Source of the DNA: Dyella terrae | GTDB taxonomy: Bacteria > Pseudomonadota > Gammaproteobacteria > Xanthomonadales > Rhodanobacteraceae | Assembly (NCBI RefSeq): GCF_004322705.1 | Contig: NZ_SIZZ01000001.1 | Coordinates: 1,550,001-1,614,000 of the forward strand | DNA: 64,000 bases | Reading direction: 5' to 3' | Part shown: in pieces, positions 24,977-33,687 of the stretch | How positions within the stretch are numbered: position 1 is the stretch's first letter | Layout: each line of letters opens with the position of its first letter | Program-made: the position numbers and the translations under genes | Notes under the pieces: model-generated | What the model was told of the DNA's origin: nothing | The model's database searches: none | Seen by the model: only the letters and a program-made list of their open reading frames with translations

Positions 24977-25585
24977 ATGCAACTGATCGGCATGCTCGAC
25001 TCCCCCTTCGTCCGTCGCGCCGCCATCACCTTGCGACTGCGTGGCATCCCCTTTGAACACCGCTCGCTGTCCGTGTTCCGCAACTACGACGAGTTCAAAG
25101 CGATCAATCCCCTGGTGAAGGCACCGACGCTCGTCGGCGATGACGGCGGCTTGCTGGTTGATTCGTCCATGATTATCGACTGGGCCGAGACCGTCGGGGA
25201 TGGCCCCAGCCTGATGCCGGCCGATCCAGCAGAACGCCTGCGCGCATTGCGCCTGATTGGCCTGGGCCTGGTCGCGGCCGAGAAGACAGTTCAGATCATC
25301 TACGAAGGCAAGCGCGATGAAGCCCGTCGTGACGCCAACTGGGTGCACCGGGTGGAGTCCCAGTTGATGGCGGCCTACACCGCGCTCGAACGGGATGCCC
25401 AGGGGTGGACACCATGGCTGCTTGGCGATGTGCTGAGCCAGGCCGATGTGACGGTGGCCGTGGCATGGCGGTTCACGCAGCTGATTCGCCCGGACCTGGT
25501 CACTCCTGAGCAATTTCCGACGCTTGCTGCGCTCTCAGAGCGCGCAGAGGGACTGCAGGCGTTTGCAGCGCTGCCGCCCGAATAG
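24977..25585 (+). CDS. Glutathione S-transferase
   Basis: The 202-residue protein starts MQLIGMLDSPFVRRAAITLR, a thioredoxin-like N-terminal domain with a serine in the DSPFVRR glutathione site. The cis-proline KAPTLV and VDSSMIIDWAE lead into an all-helical C-terminal domain with WLLGDVLSQADVTVAVAWRF. The substrate is unknown. It follows the YpjD-like gene by 14 bases, so the two are probably co-transcribed. Confidence 0.9.
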   Translation: MQLIGMLDSPFVRRAAITLRLRGIPFEHRSLSVFRNYDEFKAINPLVKAPTLVGDDGGLLVDSSMIIDWAETVGDGPSLMPADPAERLRALRLIGLGLVAAEKTVQIIYEGKRDEARRDANWVHRVESQLMAAYTALERDAQGWTPWLLGDVLSQADVTVAVAWRFTQLIRPDLVTPEQFPTLAALSERAEGLQAFAALPPE

Positions 25586-25791
25586 GGAGGCCTGGCAACG
25601 CTCAAGCCCTGGCCTGACGCTACCGGATGCCGGCCCAGGTCGGCATGACGGCTTGAATCAGCAGACTCGCCACGAAGATCCGCAGCGCTGAACGCGACCT
25701 TCGCCGACATGACGATCAGCCATCGTGATGCCGAATGCAGGGCTGCACCGGGCTGCACGCGCCCAATTCACGCCAGCGCAACGCCAGCAGC

Positions 25792-27171
25792 TCAACGACA
25801 GGCGTCGATCGCCTGCGACAGTCGTTCCACCGATACCACTTCCATGTCGCCCACCCGCCCCTTCTTCGGCGCATTGGCCCTGGGCACGATGGCACGCTGG
25901 AAGCCGTGGTGCGCCGCCTCTTTGAGGCGTTCCTCGCCATTGGGCACCGGGCGGATTTCGCCCGACAGGCCCACTTCACCGAAGGCGATGGTCTTCTCGG
26001 GCAAGGGCCGGTCGCGCAGGCTCGAAAGCACGGCCAGCAGCACGGGCAAATCTGCTGCCGTTTCCTGCACACGAATGCCACCGACAACGTTGACGAACAC
26101 GTCCTGATCGTAAGCTGCCACGCCTCCATGGCGATGCAACACCGCCAGCAACATGGCCAGGCGATTCTGCTCCAGGCCCAATGCCACACGACGGGGATTA
26201 CCCAGCGACGACTGGTCGACCAACGCCTGCACCTCCACCAACAGCGGACGCGTTCCTTCGCGCGTGACCATCACCGCGCTGCCTGACGTGGGCCCGGCAT
26301 GCGCCGACAGGAAGATCGCCGAAGGATTGGGGACTTCGCGCAGCCCCTTCTCCGACATGGCGAATACGCCAAGCTCGTTTACCGCGCCAAAGCGATTCTT
26401 GAACGCTCGCAGCACGCGGAACCGGCTACCGGATTCGCCCTCAAAATAAAGCACCGCATCGACCATGTGCTCGAGCACGCGCGGACCGGCGATGCCACCT
26501 TCCTTGGTCACGTGGCCGACAAGGAATACCGAGGTGCCGGTTTCCTTGGCAAACCGCGTGAGCTTGGCGGCCGCCTCACGCACCTGACTGACCGAGCCGG
26601 GCGCCGCCGTCAGCAGTTCGGTCCAGATCGTCTGAATGGAGTCGATGACCAGGACGCGCGGACGCGTCGAGACAGCTTGCTCAAGAATGCGTTCGATGCA
26701 GGTTTCGGCCAACACATGCAACGGCGCCAGCGGGAGATCCAGGCGCTGCGCGCGCGCCGCCACCTGGGCCAGGGACTCTTCACCGGTCACGTAAACGCTG
26801 GGCAGTTGCGCACCTATCGTGCCGAGCATCTGCAACAGCAGCGTCGATTTGCCGATTCCCGGATCGCCGCCAATGAGGACCACCGATCCATCGACAAGAC
26901 CACCGCCAAGCACACGATCCAGCTCGCCAATGCCGGTGAGCGTGCGCAGTTCAGCCGTCTGCGCCACAGCAGTCAGCGGCGTCACCTTCGGCGCGCCTGC
27001 GGCCGCACCGGCATAGCCGCTGTTGCGCGCCGCGCCGACCGACTTCACCGCCGGCTGCAGCACGATCTCGCTCAATGTGTTCCAGACCCCGCACTCAATG
27101 CACTGCCCCTGCCACTTGGAGTGCTCGGCACCGCACTCGGTGCAGACATAGGCAGTCTTGGCTTTGGCCAT
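25792..27171 (-). CDS. radA: DNA repair protein RadA
   Basis: RadA (Sms) is a RecA-like helicase that drives branch migration during recombination. The 459-residue protein begins with a C4 zinc finger (Cys10, Cys13, Cys24, Cys27; YVCTECG and CIECG). It then has Walker A GGDPGIGKSTL, the RadA-specific KNRFGAVNELGVF and the C-terminal Lon-like domain (IAFGEVGLSGEIRPV). It is the last gene of the dnaB-alr-radA run. The 206 bases downstream to the GST gene show nothing I can name. Confidence 0.97.
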   Translation of the reverse strand: MAKAKTAYVCTECGAEHSKWQGQCIECGVWNTLSEIVLQPAVKSVGAARNSGYAGAAAGAPKVTPLTAVAQTAELRTLTGIGELDRVLGGGLVDGSVVLIGGDPGIGKSTLLLQMLGTIGAQLPSVYVTGEESLAQVAARAQRLDLPLAPLHVLAETCIERILEQAVSTRPRVLVIDSIQTIWTELLTAAPGSVSQVREAAAKLTRFAKETGTSVFLVGHVTKEGGIAGPRVLEHMVDAVLYFEGESGSRFRVLRAFKNRFGAVNELGVFAMSEKGLREVPNPSAIFLSAHAGPTSGSAVMVTREGTRPLLVEVQALVDQSSLGNPRRVALGLEQNRLAMLLAVLHRHGGVAAYDQDVFVNVVGGIRVQETAADLPVLLAVLSSLRDRPLPEKTIAFGEVGLSGEIRPVPNGEERLKEAAHHGFQRAIVPRANAPKKGRVGDMEVVSVERLSQAIDACR

Positions 27172-27294
27172 GAGTGATATCCGGAAAGAAAGACCGCAGC
27201 TTAGCGGGGCGCTGTCGCAGGAGGCGAGAGGGACGCGCGCGAAGGAATCGGGTCCACGGCAACTTGCCGGGTAGGCGCGAGCTTACGGCAGCGC

Positions 27295-28383
27295 TCAGCT
27301 CTCATCTTCGACAAACAGGACGCGGCGGGTCATGCCGCACGTCAGGTCATACGAAATCGTCCCTGCCTGTGCGGCAATATGCTCGACGGGAAGCTCCGGC
27401 CCCCAAAGCAGCACACGATCACCCACCTGGGCGTCGGGCGCGTTACGCAGATCAAGCGTCACCAGATCCATGGAAACCCGACCAATGATCGGCACCCTGC
27501 GATCACCGACGAGCACGGGAGTACCGGCCGCGGCGCTACGCGGATAGCCGTCGCCATAACCGACAGCCGCAACGCCGACGCACATGTCTTCCGGACAGGT
27601 CCAGGTCCCGTTGTAGCCAATACGCTCGCCGCGGGCGACGCGGTTGATGGCGATGAGGCGCGTGCTGAGGGTCATCGCCGGCCGGAAACCGAAATCTGCC
27701 CCGGTTTTACCGGACACCACGGATAGTCCATAAAGCAGCCCGCCCGTACGCACCCAATCACCTTTGGCGTCGGGCCAGCCCAGGACACCGGCAGAATTGG
27801 ACAATGCACGCGGCCCGCTCAAGCCCTCTGTGGCCTCGTTGAATCGCGCGATCTGCGCCGCCGTTTCGGAACCGTCGAACTCTTCCGATTCGGAGAAATG
27901 CGTCAACAGACCCACTTCCGGATCGATACCCGGCATACGCGAGAGCTGCCCGTGAATCTCCGCGACACGGTCAGGGGCAAAGCCCAGCCGATGCATACCG
28001 CTGTCCACTTTCAGCCACACGCGCAGGGGACCGCGCGTTGGCGATGCCTCGGCCAGCCAGGGCAGCTGGGATTCATGGTGTATGGCGGCATCGAGCTGGA
28101 GACGCTGCATTTCCGGAATATCGCTGGCCCGATCCGGTCCCGACAGCACGACGATGCGTTGTCGGTGACCCGCGGCACGCAAGCGCAGGCCATCACCCTG
28201 CGCGGCAACCGCAAAGGCGTCAGCCGCGCCGTCAAGCGCCCGCGCCACGCGCTCCAGACCATGCCCATAGGCATCCGCCTTGACGACCGCCATGACCTTG
28301 GCCGGTGCCGCCATCCGCTTGATGCGATCCAGGTTGTGGCGCAATGCGCCCAGATGAATGGTGGCGACAGTAGTGCGGCTCAT
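27295..28383 (-). CDS. alr: Alanine racemase
   Basis: Alr interconverts L- and D-alanine for peptidoglycan. The 362-residue PLP enzyme starts MSRTTVATIHLGALRHNLDR. Lys35 in VVKADAYGHG is the PLP lysine, and RIGYNGTW holds the catalytic tyrosine. LKVDSGMHRLGF and GRVSMDLVTLDL are further family blocks. It lies between dnaB (212 bases upstream) and radA (123 bases downstream), the usual order in this group. Those gaps show no gene. Confidence 0.97.
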   Translation of the reverse strand: MSRTTVATIHLGALRHNLDRIKRMAAPAKVMAVVKADAYGHGLERVARALDGAADAFAVAAQGDGLRLRAAGHRQRIVVLSGPDRASDIPEMQRLQLDAAIHHESQLPWLAEASPTRGPLRVWLKVDSGMHRLGFAPDRVAEIHGQLSRMPGIDPEVGLLTHFSESEEFDGSETAAQIARFNEATEGLSGPRALSNSAGVLGWPDAKGDWVRTGGLLYGLSVVSGKTGADFGFRPAMTLSTRLIAINRVARGERIGYNGTWTCPEDMCVGVAAVGYGDGYPRSAAAGTPVLVGDRRVPIIGRVSMDLVTLDLRNAPDAQVGDRVLLWGPELPVEHIAAQAGTISYDLTCGMTRRVLFVEDES

Positions 28384-28595
28384 GGGCGCTCGAGTGCTTC
28401 AGATAGGCGGAACGACAGGGATGTCAGTGCCGAACCGGAGCAATAGCTGCAGGTCGAAAGCGTAGCAGCCCTGCCGCGGCCCTGCCCGGATTCGCGTCAA
28501 AGTTAATCCCAGATCGCGCCCGGAGCATGCGCCAGGCGTGGCAAATTCGAGGCACCGCCTTTGTCTCGCGCTGACGCGCCGACAGGCGCACCGGG

Positions 28596-30002
28596 CTACT
28601 CAAACGCGCCTACAAACGAATCCGGAGCGTAGTTCTCGAACTTGGTGTAGTGACCGAGGAAGGCGAGCTTCACCGTGTCGGTCGGGCCGTTACGCTGCTT
28701 GCCGATGATGATTTCGGCGAGGCCTTTGTCGGGCGACTCTTTGTTGTAGTAGTCGTCGCGGTAGATGAACATGATCACGTCCGCGTCCTGCTCGATGGCG
28801 CCTGATTCGCGCAAGTCGGACATCATCGGCCGCTTGTCGGCACGCTGCTCCAGCGAGCGGTTGAGCTGCGACAGAGCGATTACGGGGCACTGGAGTTCCT
28901 TCGCGAGGCCCTTGAGCGAGCGCGAAATCTCGGAGATTTCCGTGGCGCGGTTTTCCTTCATGCCAGGGACCTGCATCAGCTGCAGGTAATCGATCACGAT
29001 CAAGCCCAGGCCACCGTTTTCGCGGTGGATGCGGCGCGAGCGCGAACGCAATTCCACCGGCGAGAGGCCCGGCGTGTCATCGATGAAAATCTTGGCTTCC
29101 GACAGCAAGGCAATGGCGTTGGTGACGCGCGGCCAGTCCTCTTCCGCCAGGTCGCCATTGCGCAGGTGCTGCGCATGAATGCGACCCACGGATGAAATCA
29201 TACGGAACGCCAGCTGAGAGGCCGACATTTCCATCGAGAAAATGGCCACCGCCTTCTTGCCGCGCATGGCGGCAGCTTCCGCGATGTTCACCGAGAACGC
29301 CGTCTTGCCCATCGAAGGACGCGCCGCGACGATGATCAGATCGGACGGCTGGAGGCCGGACGTCAGTTCGTCCAGGTCCGTGAAGCCGGTGGAGATGCCG
29401 GTGAGCTGACCTCGGTTTTCGTAGCGCTCGGAGAGAATGCGGAAGGCATCCTTCACCGCTTCGCGCATCGACACGGTGTCTTTTTTGCCGCGCGCGCCGG
29501 ACTCAGCGATCTTGAAGACGCGCTGCTCCGCGCTCTCGAGCACTTCCTGGACGGATTTGCCCTCCGGACGATAGCCGTCTTCGGTGATCTCGGTACCCGC
29601 GTCGATCAGCTGGCGCAGGACCGACTTCTCGCGAACGATGTCCGCGTAGGCACCGATATTGGCCGCGCTTGGCGTGGCATTGGCCAACTCGATCAGATAA
29701 GCCGCGCCGCCGACCATGTCCGCCAACTGATTGGCTTCGAACCAGTCACCGAGGGTCACGGCGTCGCACGGCATCCCCTTGGTGGAAAGCTCCGTGATGG
29801 CGCGCCAGATCAGGCGGTGGTCCTTGCGATAGAAATCGTGCTCGGTGAGTTTGTCCGCGACTTTGTCCAGGGCATCGGGCAGCAGCATCAGGCCACCGAG
29901 GACAGCCTGCTCGGCGTCGAGCGAATGCGGCGGGACGCGCAGCGACTCGACATCGGCATCGGGCCGATTACCGGATTTGCGTTTGGACGGGACAAAGGAC
30001 AT
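28596..30002 (-). CDS. dnaB: Replicative DNA helicase DnaB
   Basis: DnaB is the hexameric fork helicase. The 468-residue protein starts MSFVPSKRKSGNRPDADVES. The N-terminal domain (PPHSLDAEQAVLGGLML) and the RecA-like domain with Walker A ARPSMGKTAFSVN and LIVIDYLQLM are complete; ALSQLNRSLEQRADKRPMMSDL is the family signature. No intein is present. Its promoter region contains a perfect DnaA-box match (30108-30116). A terminator separates it from rplI, so it has its own promoter. Confidence 0.97.
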   Translation of the reverse strand: MSFVPSKRKSGNRPDADVESLRVPPHSLDAEQAVLGGLMLLPDALDKVADKLTEHDFYRKDHRLIWRAITELSTKGMPCDAVTLGDWFEANQLADMVGGAAYLIELANATPSAANIGAYADIVREKSVLRQLIDAGTEITEDGYRPEGKSVQEVLESAEQRVFKIAESGARGKKDTVSMREAVKDAFRILSERYENRGQLTGISTGFTDLDELTSGLQPSDLIIVAARPSMGKTAFSVNIAEAAAMRGKKAVAIFSMEMSASQLAFRMISSVGRIHAQHLRNGDLAEEDWPRVTNAIALLSEAKIFIDDTPGLSPVELRSRSRRIHRENGGLGLIVIDYLQLMQVPGMKENRATEISEISRSLKGLAKELQCPVIALSQLNRSLEQRADKRPMMSDLRESGAIEQDADVIMFIYRDDYYNKESPDKGLAEIIIGKQRNGPTDTVKLAFLGHYTKFENYAPDSFVGAFE

Positions 30003-30107
30003 CGGAACTCCTCGCGACCAGGCGGGCGAGCTGACCAGATTTAAGGCATCGCCTACAGGATACGCGGCGGGGTCTCACGCCGCGATACAACAAGTCTCTG
30101 GAAAAGC

Positions 30108-30116
30108 TGTGGATAA
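30108..30116 (-). promoter_or_regulatory. DnaA-box match upstream of dnaB
   Basis: The plus strand reads TGTGGATAA, so the minus strand has TTATCCACA, the strongest E. coli-type DnaA box. It lies 106 bases before the dnaB start. A single 9-mer could occur by chance, but its position ahead of the helicase loaded by DnaA is suggestive of DnaA-controlled expression. Confidence 0.4.
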
Positions 30117-30187
30117 GTTTGGGTGTCACCCGTCGTGGATGACCTGGCAGCAGGACGATGAAGCGCCTGAATGATCAGTGGCCCCAA

Positions 30188-30219
30188 CGAAAAAGGGCGC
30201 CCAAGGGCGCCCTTTTTCG
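30188..30219 (-). terminator. Terminator of the rpsF-rpsR-rplI operon
   Basis: CGAAAAAGGGCGCCC (30188-30202) and GGGCGCCCTTTTTCG (30205-30219) are perfect inverted arms separated by AA. On the minus strand the 3' arm ends in TTTTTCG. It lies 17 bases after the rplI stop and separates this operon from dnaB. Confidence 0.85.
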
Positions 30220-30235
30220 CGGTACGGCAGGAGAA

Positions 30236-30685
30236 TTACTTCTCGCCGACCACGATCACCTTGACCGAACCCTGCACGTCGGCGTGCAGCGAGATCACGA
30301 CGTCGTACTCGCCGGTGAGGCGGATCGGGCCTTCGCCCAGGATCACTTCACCCTTGTGCACGTCATGACCGGCAGCCTGCAGCGCTTCGGCGATCTCACG
30401 CGGACCGACCGAGCCATACAGCTTGCCTTCCGGGCTCGAGTGGGCCGAGATCGTCACCGACACGCCTTCCAGCTTGCCGTGGCGAGACTGGGCGTCGGTC
30501 AGCTGCTTGTCGGCCTTGGCCTGGTACTCGGCGCGGCGCTTCTCGAAAGCTTCGAGGTTGGCGGCATTGACCGGCACGGCCTTGCCCTGCGGCAGCAGGT
30601 AGTTACGGCCGTAACCCGGCTTCACCTTGACCTTGTCGCCCAGGTTGCCGAGGTTGCGGACTTTCTCAAGAAGAATCAGTTCCAT
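30236..30685 (-). CDS. rplI: 50S ribosomal protein L9
   Basis: L9 is a dumbbell-shaped protein at the L1 stalk base. The 149-residue protein starts [20 protein letters not shown] with the N-domain [19 protein letters not shown]. The C-domain contains [12 protein letters not shown]. Length is normal. It ends the rpsF-rpsR-rplI operon; the 112-base gap to rpsR holds no gene I would call. Confidence 0.97.
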   Translation of the reverse strand: MELILLEKVRNLGNLGDKVKVKPGYGRNYLLPQGKAVPVNAANLEAFEKRRAEYQAKADKQLTDAQSRHGKLEGVSVTISAHSSPEGKLYGSVGPREIAEALQAAGHDVHKGEVILGEGPIRLTGEYDVVISLHADVQGSVKVIVVGEK

Positions 30686-30797
30686 GGTCTTTCCTTTTCG
30701 TTAGCACCGGTGTGGCCCGATGCAGCCGTGGACGGGTGTCCGAAAGTGATGCACGGGAGTGGTGCGCCGAAGCACCCCACTCCCGCCACGGCGTCGA

Positions 30798-31028
30798 TCA
30801 GACGTCGTGATTGTCGGTGTACGGCAGCAGCGCCAGGAAGCGGGCGCGCTTGACGGCCGTGGCCAGCTGACGCTGGTAACGAGCCTTGGTACCGGTGATG
30901 CGGCTCGGGACGATCTTGCCGTTCTCGGTGATGTACTGACGCAGCGTGTTGAGATCCTTGTAGTCGATCTCTTTGACGTTTTCGGCCGTGAAGCGGCAGA
31001 ACTTGCGGCGGCGGAAGAACTTGGACAT
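30798..31028 (-). CDS. rpsR: 30S ribosomal protein S18
   Basis: The 76-residue protein starts [20 protein letters not shown] and keeps the S18 core [20 protein letters not shown] and [20 protein letters not shown]. It forms a dimer with S6 that is also the likely regulator of this operon through the rpsF leader. It starts 14 bases after rpsF. No priB gene lies between rpsF and rpsR. Confidence 0.97.
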   Translation of the reverse strand: MSKFFRRRKFCRFTAENVKEIDYKDLNTLRQYITENGKIVPSRITGTKARYQRQLATAVKRARFLALLPYTDNHDV

Positions 31029-31042
31029 GTGTGTGCTCCTGA

Positions 31043-31468
31043 TCAGTCGTCGCTGTCGCGATCGTTGTCGTCGCGGTTACCGCGGCGGTCATCACCTTCG
31101 CTGTCGTCATCGCGGCGACGCGAGGACTTGGCGTCATCCTTTTCCTTGGACTTCAGGATGAAGGACTGATCGGTGTCAGCTTCGTCGCGCTTGATCACCA
31201 GGTGGCGCAGCACGGCGTCGTTGAAGCGGAAGCCCGACTCCAGCTCGTTCAGCGCGTTCTGGCTGACTTCGATGTTCAGCAGGACGTAGTGAGCCTTGGC
31301 CAGGTTAACGATCGGGTAAGCCAGCTGACGACGGCCCCAGTCTTCCAGGCGGTGAATCTTGCCGCCATCGGCTTCGATCAGCGACTTGTAGCGCTCGATC
31401 ATGGCCGGGACCTGCTCGCTCTGGTCAGGGTGGACCAGGAACACAACTTCGTAATGTCGCAGGGACAT
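31043..31468 (-). CDS. rpsF: 30S ribosomal protein S6 with charged C-terminal tail
   Basis: S6 binds S18 on the 30S platform. The 141-residue protein starts [20 protein letters not shown] and has [13 protein letters not shown]. After about residue 105 it continues into a tail of acidic residues and arginines ([20 protein letters not shown]). E. coli S6 also ends in an acidic, glutamylated tail, but this one is longer and Asp/Arg-rich. ATG 31468 is preferred over one 20 codons upstream because S6 begins at the RHYE motif, with AAGGAG upstream. Confidence 0.96.
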   Translation of the reverse strand: MSLRHYEVVFLVHPDQSEQVPAMIERYKSLIEADGGKIHRLEDWGRRQLAYPIVNLAKAHYVLLNIEVSQNALNELESGFRFNDAVLRHLVIKRDEADTDQSFILKSKEKDDAKSSRRRDDDSEGDDRRGNRDDNDRDSDD

Positions 31469-31506
31469 CGTGTGGTAACTCCTTGTGGATGCGGCTCTTT
31501 TTGGAG

Positions 31507-31550
31507 CCGGACAGCCTCCCGTCGGCACGGTGAGGCAAGGTCCTGTCCGG
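31507..31550 (-). promoter_or_regulatory. Candidate S6:S18-binding leader structure of rpsF
   Basis: CCGGACAG and CTGTCCGG (31507-31514 and 31543-31550) form an 8-bp outer stem. Inside, CCTC/GAGG with one bulged base leads to a CCGT/ACGG stem closed by a GCCG loop on the minus strand. The published S6:S18 motif in rpsF leaders is a stem-loop with a bulge and a conserved CCG trinucleotide, so this is a plausible autoregulatory site. It lies 39-82 bases before the rpsF start. The fit is by eye only. Confidence 0.45.
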
Positions 31551-31604
31551 GCGGTTGGGCCATGGACAGAAGCGGAATTGTAGGGGGGATGTGGAGGGGG
31601 AGTA

Positions 31605-31790
31605 AAGGGGTGGGAGGGGTAAACGGTTAACAGTAAAGGAAAAACGGAAAGAGCCCCGCGTCGACGCCCAGCCCACCCAACACCGCCAAGTAACTGATAA
31701 GTCGCCGCTTCTAGCCCGCTCTGACCCTTTACTGTTCACAGGCGCCAAAGGCGCCGAAAACCCCGTTCACACGCCGCGCAGCGGCCGACC
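31605..31790. repeat. Diverged palindromic repeat next to iscA
   Basis: The left side has GTAAACGGTTAACAGTAAAGG-type units (31619-31640). The right side has CCCTTTACTGTTCACAGGCGCC, a GGCGCCAAAGGCGCC hairpin, then CCGTTCACACGCCGCGCAGCGGCCGACC. The right end continues as TCACC into the minus-strand stop codon of iscA. It is a more decayed member of the family at 3802. The remaining gap up to rpsF holds the rpsF leader. Confidence 0.65.
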
Positions 31791-32117
31791 TCACCCAACC
31801 GTGAAGCTCTCTCCGCAGCCACACTCCCCGGTTGCATTGGGGTTGTGGAACACGAAGGCCGCATTCAGGCCCTGGCGCTGAAAGTCGATCACCGTCCCGT
31901 CGACCAACGGCAGGCTTTTCGCGTCGACGATCAGGCGGACACCATCCACATCCAGGGACTGGTCGCCCTCGGCAAGGTCGCTGGCCAGGTCCACCACGTA
32001 GGCAAAGCCTGAGCAGCCGGTCCGTTTCACACCAAAGCGCACACCCGCCGCATTCGGCGTATGGGCGAGGAAATGGTGCATGCGTTCGCGGGCGGATGGG
32101 GTAATGGTGATGGTCAT
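31791..32117 (-). CDS. iscA: A-type iron-sulfur carrier protein, IscA-like
   Basis: The 108-residue protein starts MTITITPSARERMHHFLAHT and has the three invariant cysteines: one in GVKRTGCSGFAYVVD and two in ATGECGCGESF. Length and the CGCGESF ending match E. coli IscA more closely than ErpA or SufA, but the rest of an isc operon is absent here, so A-type carrier is the safe call. It would donate Fe-S clusters to target proteins. It diverges from asnS, and its stop codon lies at the edge of a palindromic repeat. Confidence 0.85.
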   Translation of the reverse strand: MTITITPSARERMHHFLAHTPNAAGVRFGVKRTGCSGFAYVVDLASDLAEGDQSLDVDGVRLIVDAKSLPLVDGTVIDFQRQGLNAAFVFHNPNATGECGCGESFTVG

Positions 32118-32267
32118 GACAGGAATTGTTCGCAGATCGTTACCTGAACCGTCGCGGTTCGGGCTAGGCCACATTATGATGCCAGTTTGCCCCGACGCGT
32201 CGTCAGTCGCCGCGTCTTGCCCAGATTCACGCGTCTACATGCGGCGCAACAGCAGGAGTTTCAATCC

Positions 32268-33668
32268 ATGACGGTGGTCAGCGTCAAGAAAGCCCTTTCC
32301 GGCCAGGTCGAGGCCGGCAGCAAGGTAACGGTGCAGGGCTGGGTGCGTACCCGCCGCGATTCCAAGGCCGGGCTTTCCTTCGTCAATGTGACCGACGGTT
32401 CCTGCTTCGATCCGATCCAGGCGGTGGTGCCGGCCACGCTGGCCAACTACGAGTCTGAAGTAAAGCACCTGACGGCCGGCGCCGGCGTCATCGTCAGCGG
32501 CATTCTGGTGCCCTCGCAGGGCAAGGGCCAGTCGTTTGAGTTGCAGGCGGACGCCGTGCAGGTCACCGGCTTCGTCGACGATCCGGAAACCTACCCGATC
32601 CAGCCCAAGCAGCACTCCATGGAGTTCCTGCGCGAAGTGGCGCACCTGCGCCCGCGCACCAACCTGTTCGGCGCGGTCACCCGCGTGCGCCACACGATGA
32701 TGATGGCCATCCATCGCCATCTCACCGAGCAGGGCTTCTTCTGGATCAACACGCCCATCATCACGACATCGGATGCCGAGGGCGCCGGTGACATGTTCCG
32801 CCTGTCCACGCTGGACCTGGCGAACCTGCCGCGCGACGACAAGGGCAAGATCGATTTCCGCAAGGACTTTTTCGGTCGCGAAGCCTTCCTGACCGTGTCC
32901 GGCCAGCTCAACGTCGAGGCCTACGCGCTGGCGATGAGCAAGGTCTACACCTTCGGCCCCACGTTCCGCGCCGAAAACTCCAACACGCCCCGCCACCTGG
33001 CCGAGTTCTGGATGGTTGAGCCGGAAATCGCCTTCGCCGATCTGGCCGCCGACGCCGACTGCGCCGAAGCCTTCCTCAAGGCGATCTTCAAGGCCGTCCT
33101 CGATGAGCGCGCGGACGACATGGCGTTTTTCGCCGAGCGTGTGCAGCCCGACGCCATTACGCGCCTGGAAGCCTTCATCCGCGAGCCCTTCGAGCGCATC
33201 GACTACACCGACGCCATCGACATCCTCAAGAACTCCGGCCACAAGTTCGAGTTCCCGGTCGCCTGGGGCGTGGACCTGCAGACCGAGCACGAGCGCTATC
33301 TCGCCGAGACGCATGTCGGTCGCCCGGTCGTCGTGATGAACTACCCCGAGCAGATCAAGGCGTTCTACATGCGCCTGAACGACGACGAGAAAACCGTCGC
33401 CGCCATGGACGTGCTGGCCCCGGGCATCGGCGAGATCATCGGCGGTTCGCAGCGCGAGGAACGCCTGGACTACCTGGATCGCCGCATGGCCAAGTTCGGA
33501 CTCGACGGCGAAACCTACGGCTGGTATCGCGACCTGCGCCGCTACGGCTCGGTGCCGCACGCCGGCTTCGGCCTGGGCTTCGAACGACTGCTGGTTTACG
33601 TCTGCGGTTTGTCGAACATCCGCGACGCCATCCCCTACCCGCGCGCTGCGGGCACCGCTGAGTTCTGA
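32268..33668 (+). CDS. asnS: Asparaginyl-tRNA synthetase
   Basis: AsnS charges tRNA-Asn. The 466-residue class II enzyme starts [20 protein letters not shown], with AGGAG upstream of the ATG. An OB-fold anticodon domain ([14 protein letters not shown]) is followed by the class II motifs: [20 protein letters not shown] (motif 2 region) and [12 protein letters not shown] (motif 3). Discrimination from AspRS rests on the overall AsnRS pattern, including [15 protein letters not shown]. It starts a plus-strand run continuing to the kynurenine-type module. Confidence 0.97.
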   Translation: MTVVSVKKALSGQVEAGSKVTVQGWVRTRRDSKAGLSFVNVTDGSCFDPIQAVVPATLANYESEVKHLTAGAGVIVSGILVPSQGKGQSFELQADAVQVTGFVDDPETYPIQPKQHSMEFLREVAHLRPRTNLFGAVTRVRHTMMMAIHRHLTEQGFFWINTPIITTSDAEGAGDMFRLSTLDLANLPRDDKGKIDFRKDFFGREAFLTVSGQLNVEAYALAMSKVYTFGPTFRAENSNTPRHLAEFWMVEPEIAFADLAADADCAEAFLKAIFKAVLDERADDMAFFAERVQPDAITRLEAFIREPFERIDYTDAIDILKNSGHKFEFPVAWGVDLQTEHERYLAETHVGRPVVVMNYPEQIKAFYMRLNDDEKTVAAMDVLAPGIGEIIGGSQREERLDYLDRRMAKFGLDGETYGWYRDLRRYGSVPHAGFGLGFERLLVYVCGLSNIRDAIPYPRAAGTAEF

Positions 33669-33687
33669 TCGACTAACGAAGAGAGAC

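Noticed and set aside
30686-30797. Small gene such as priB in the rpsR-rplI gap
   Set aside because: Only a shadow frame crosses the gap; no ribosome-binding site or OB-fold similarity.
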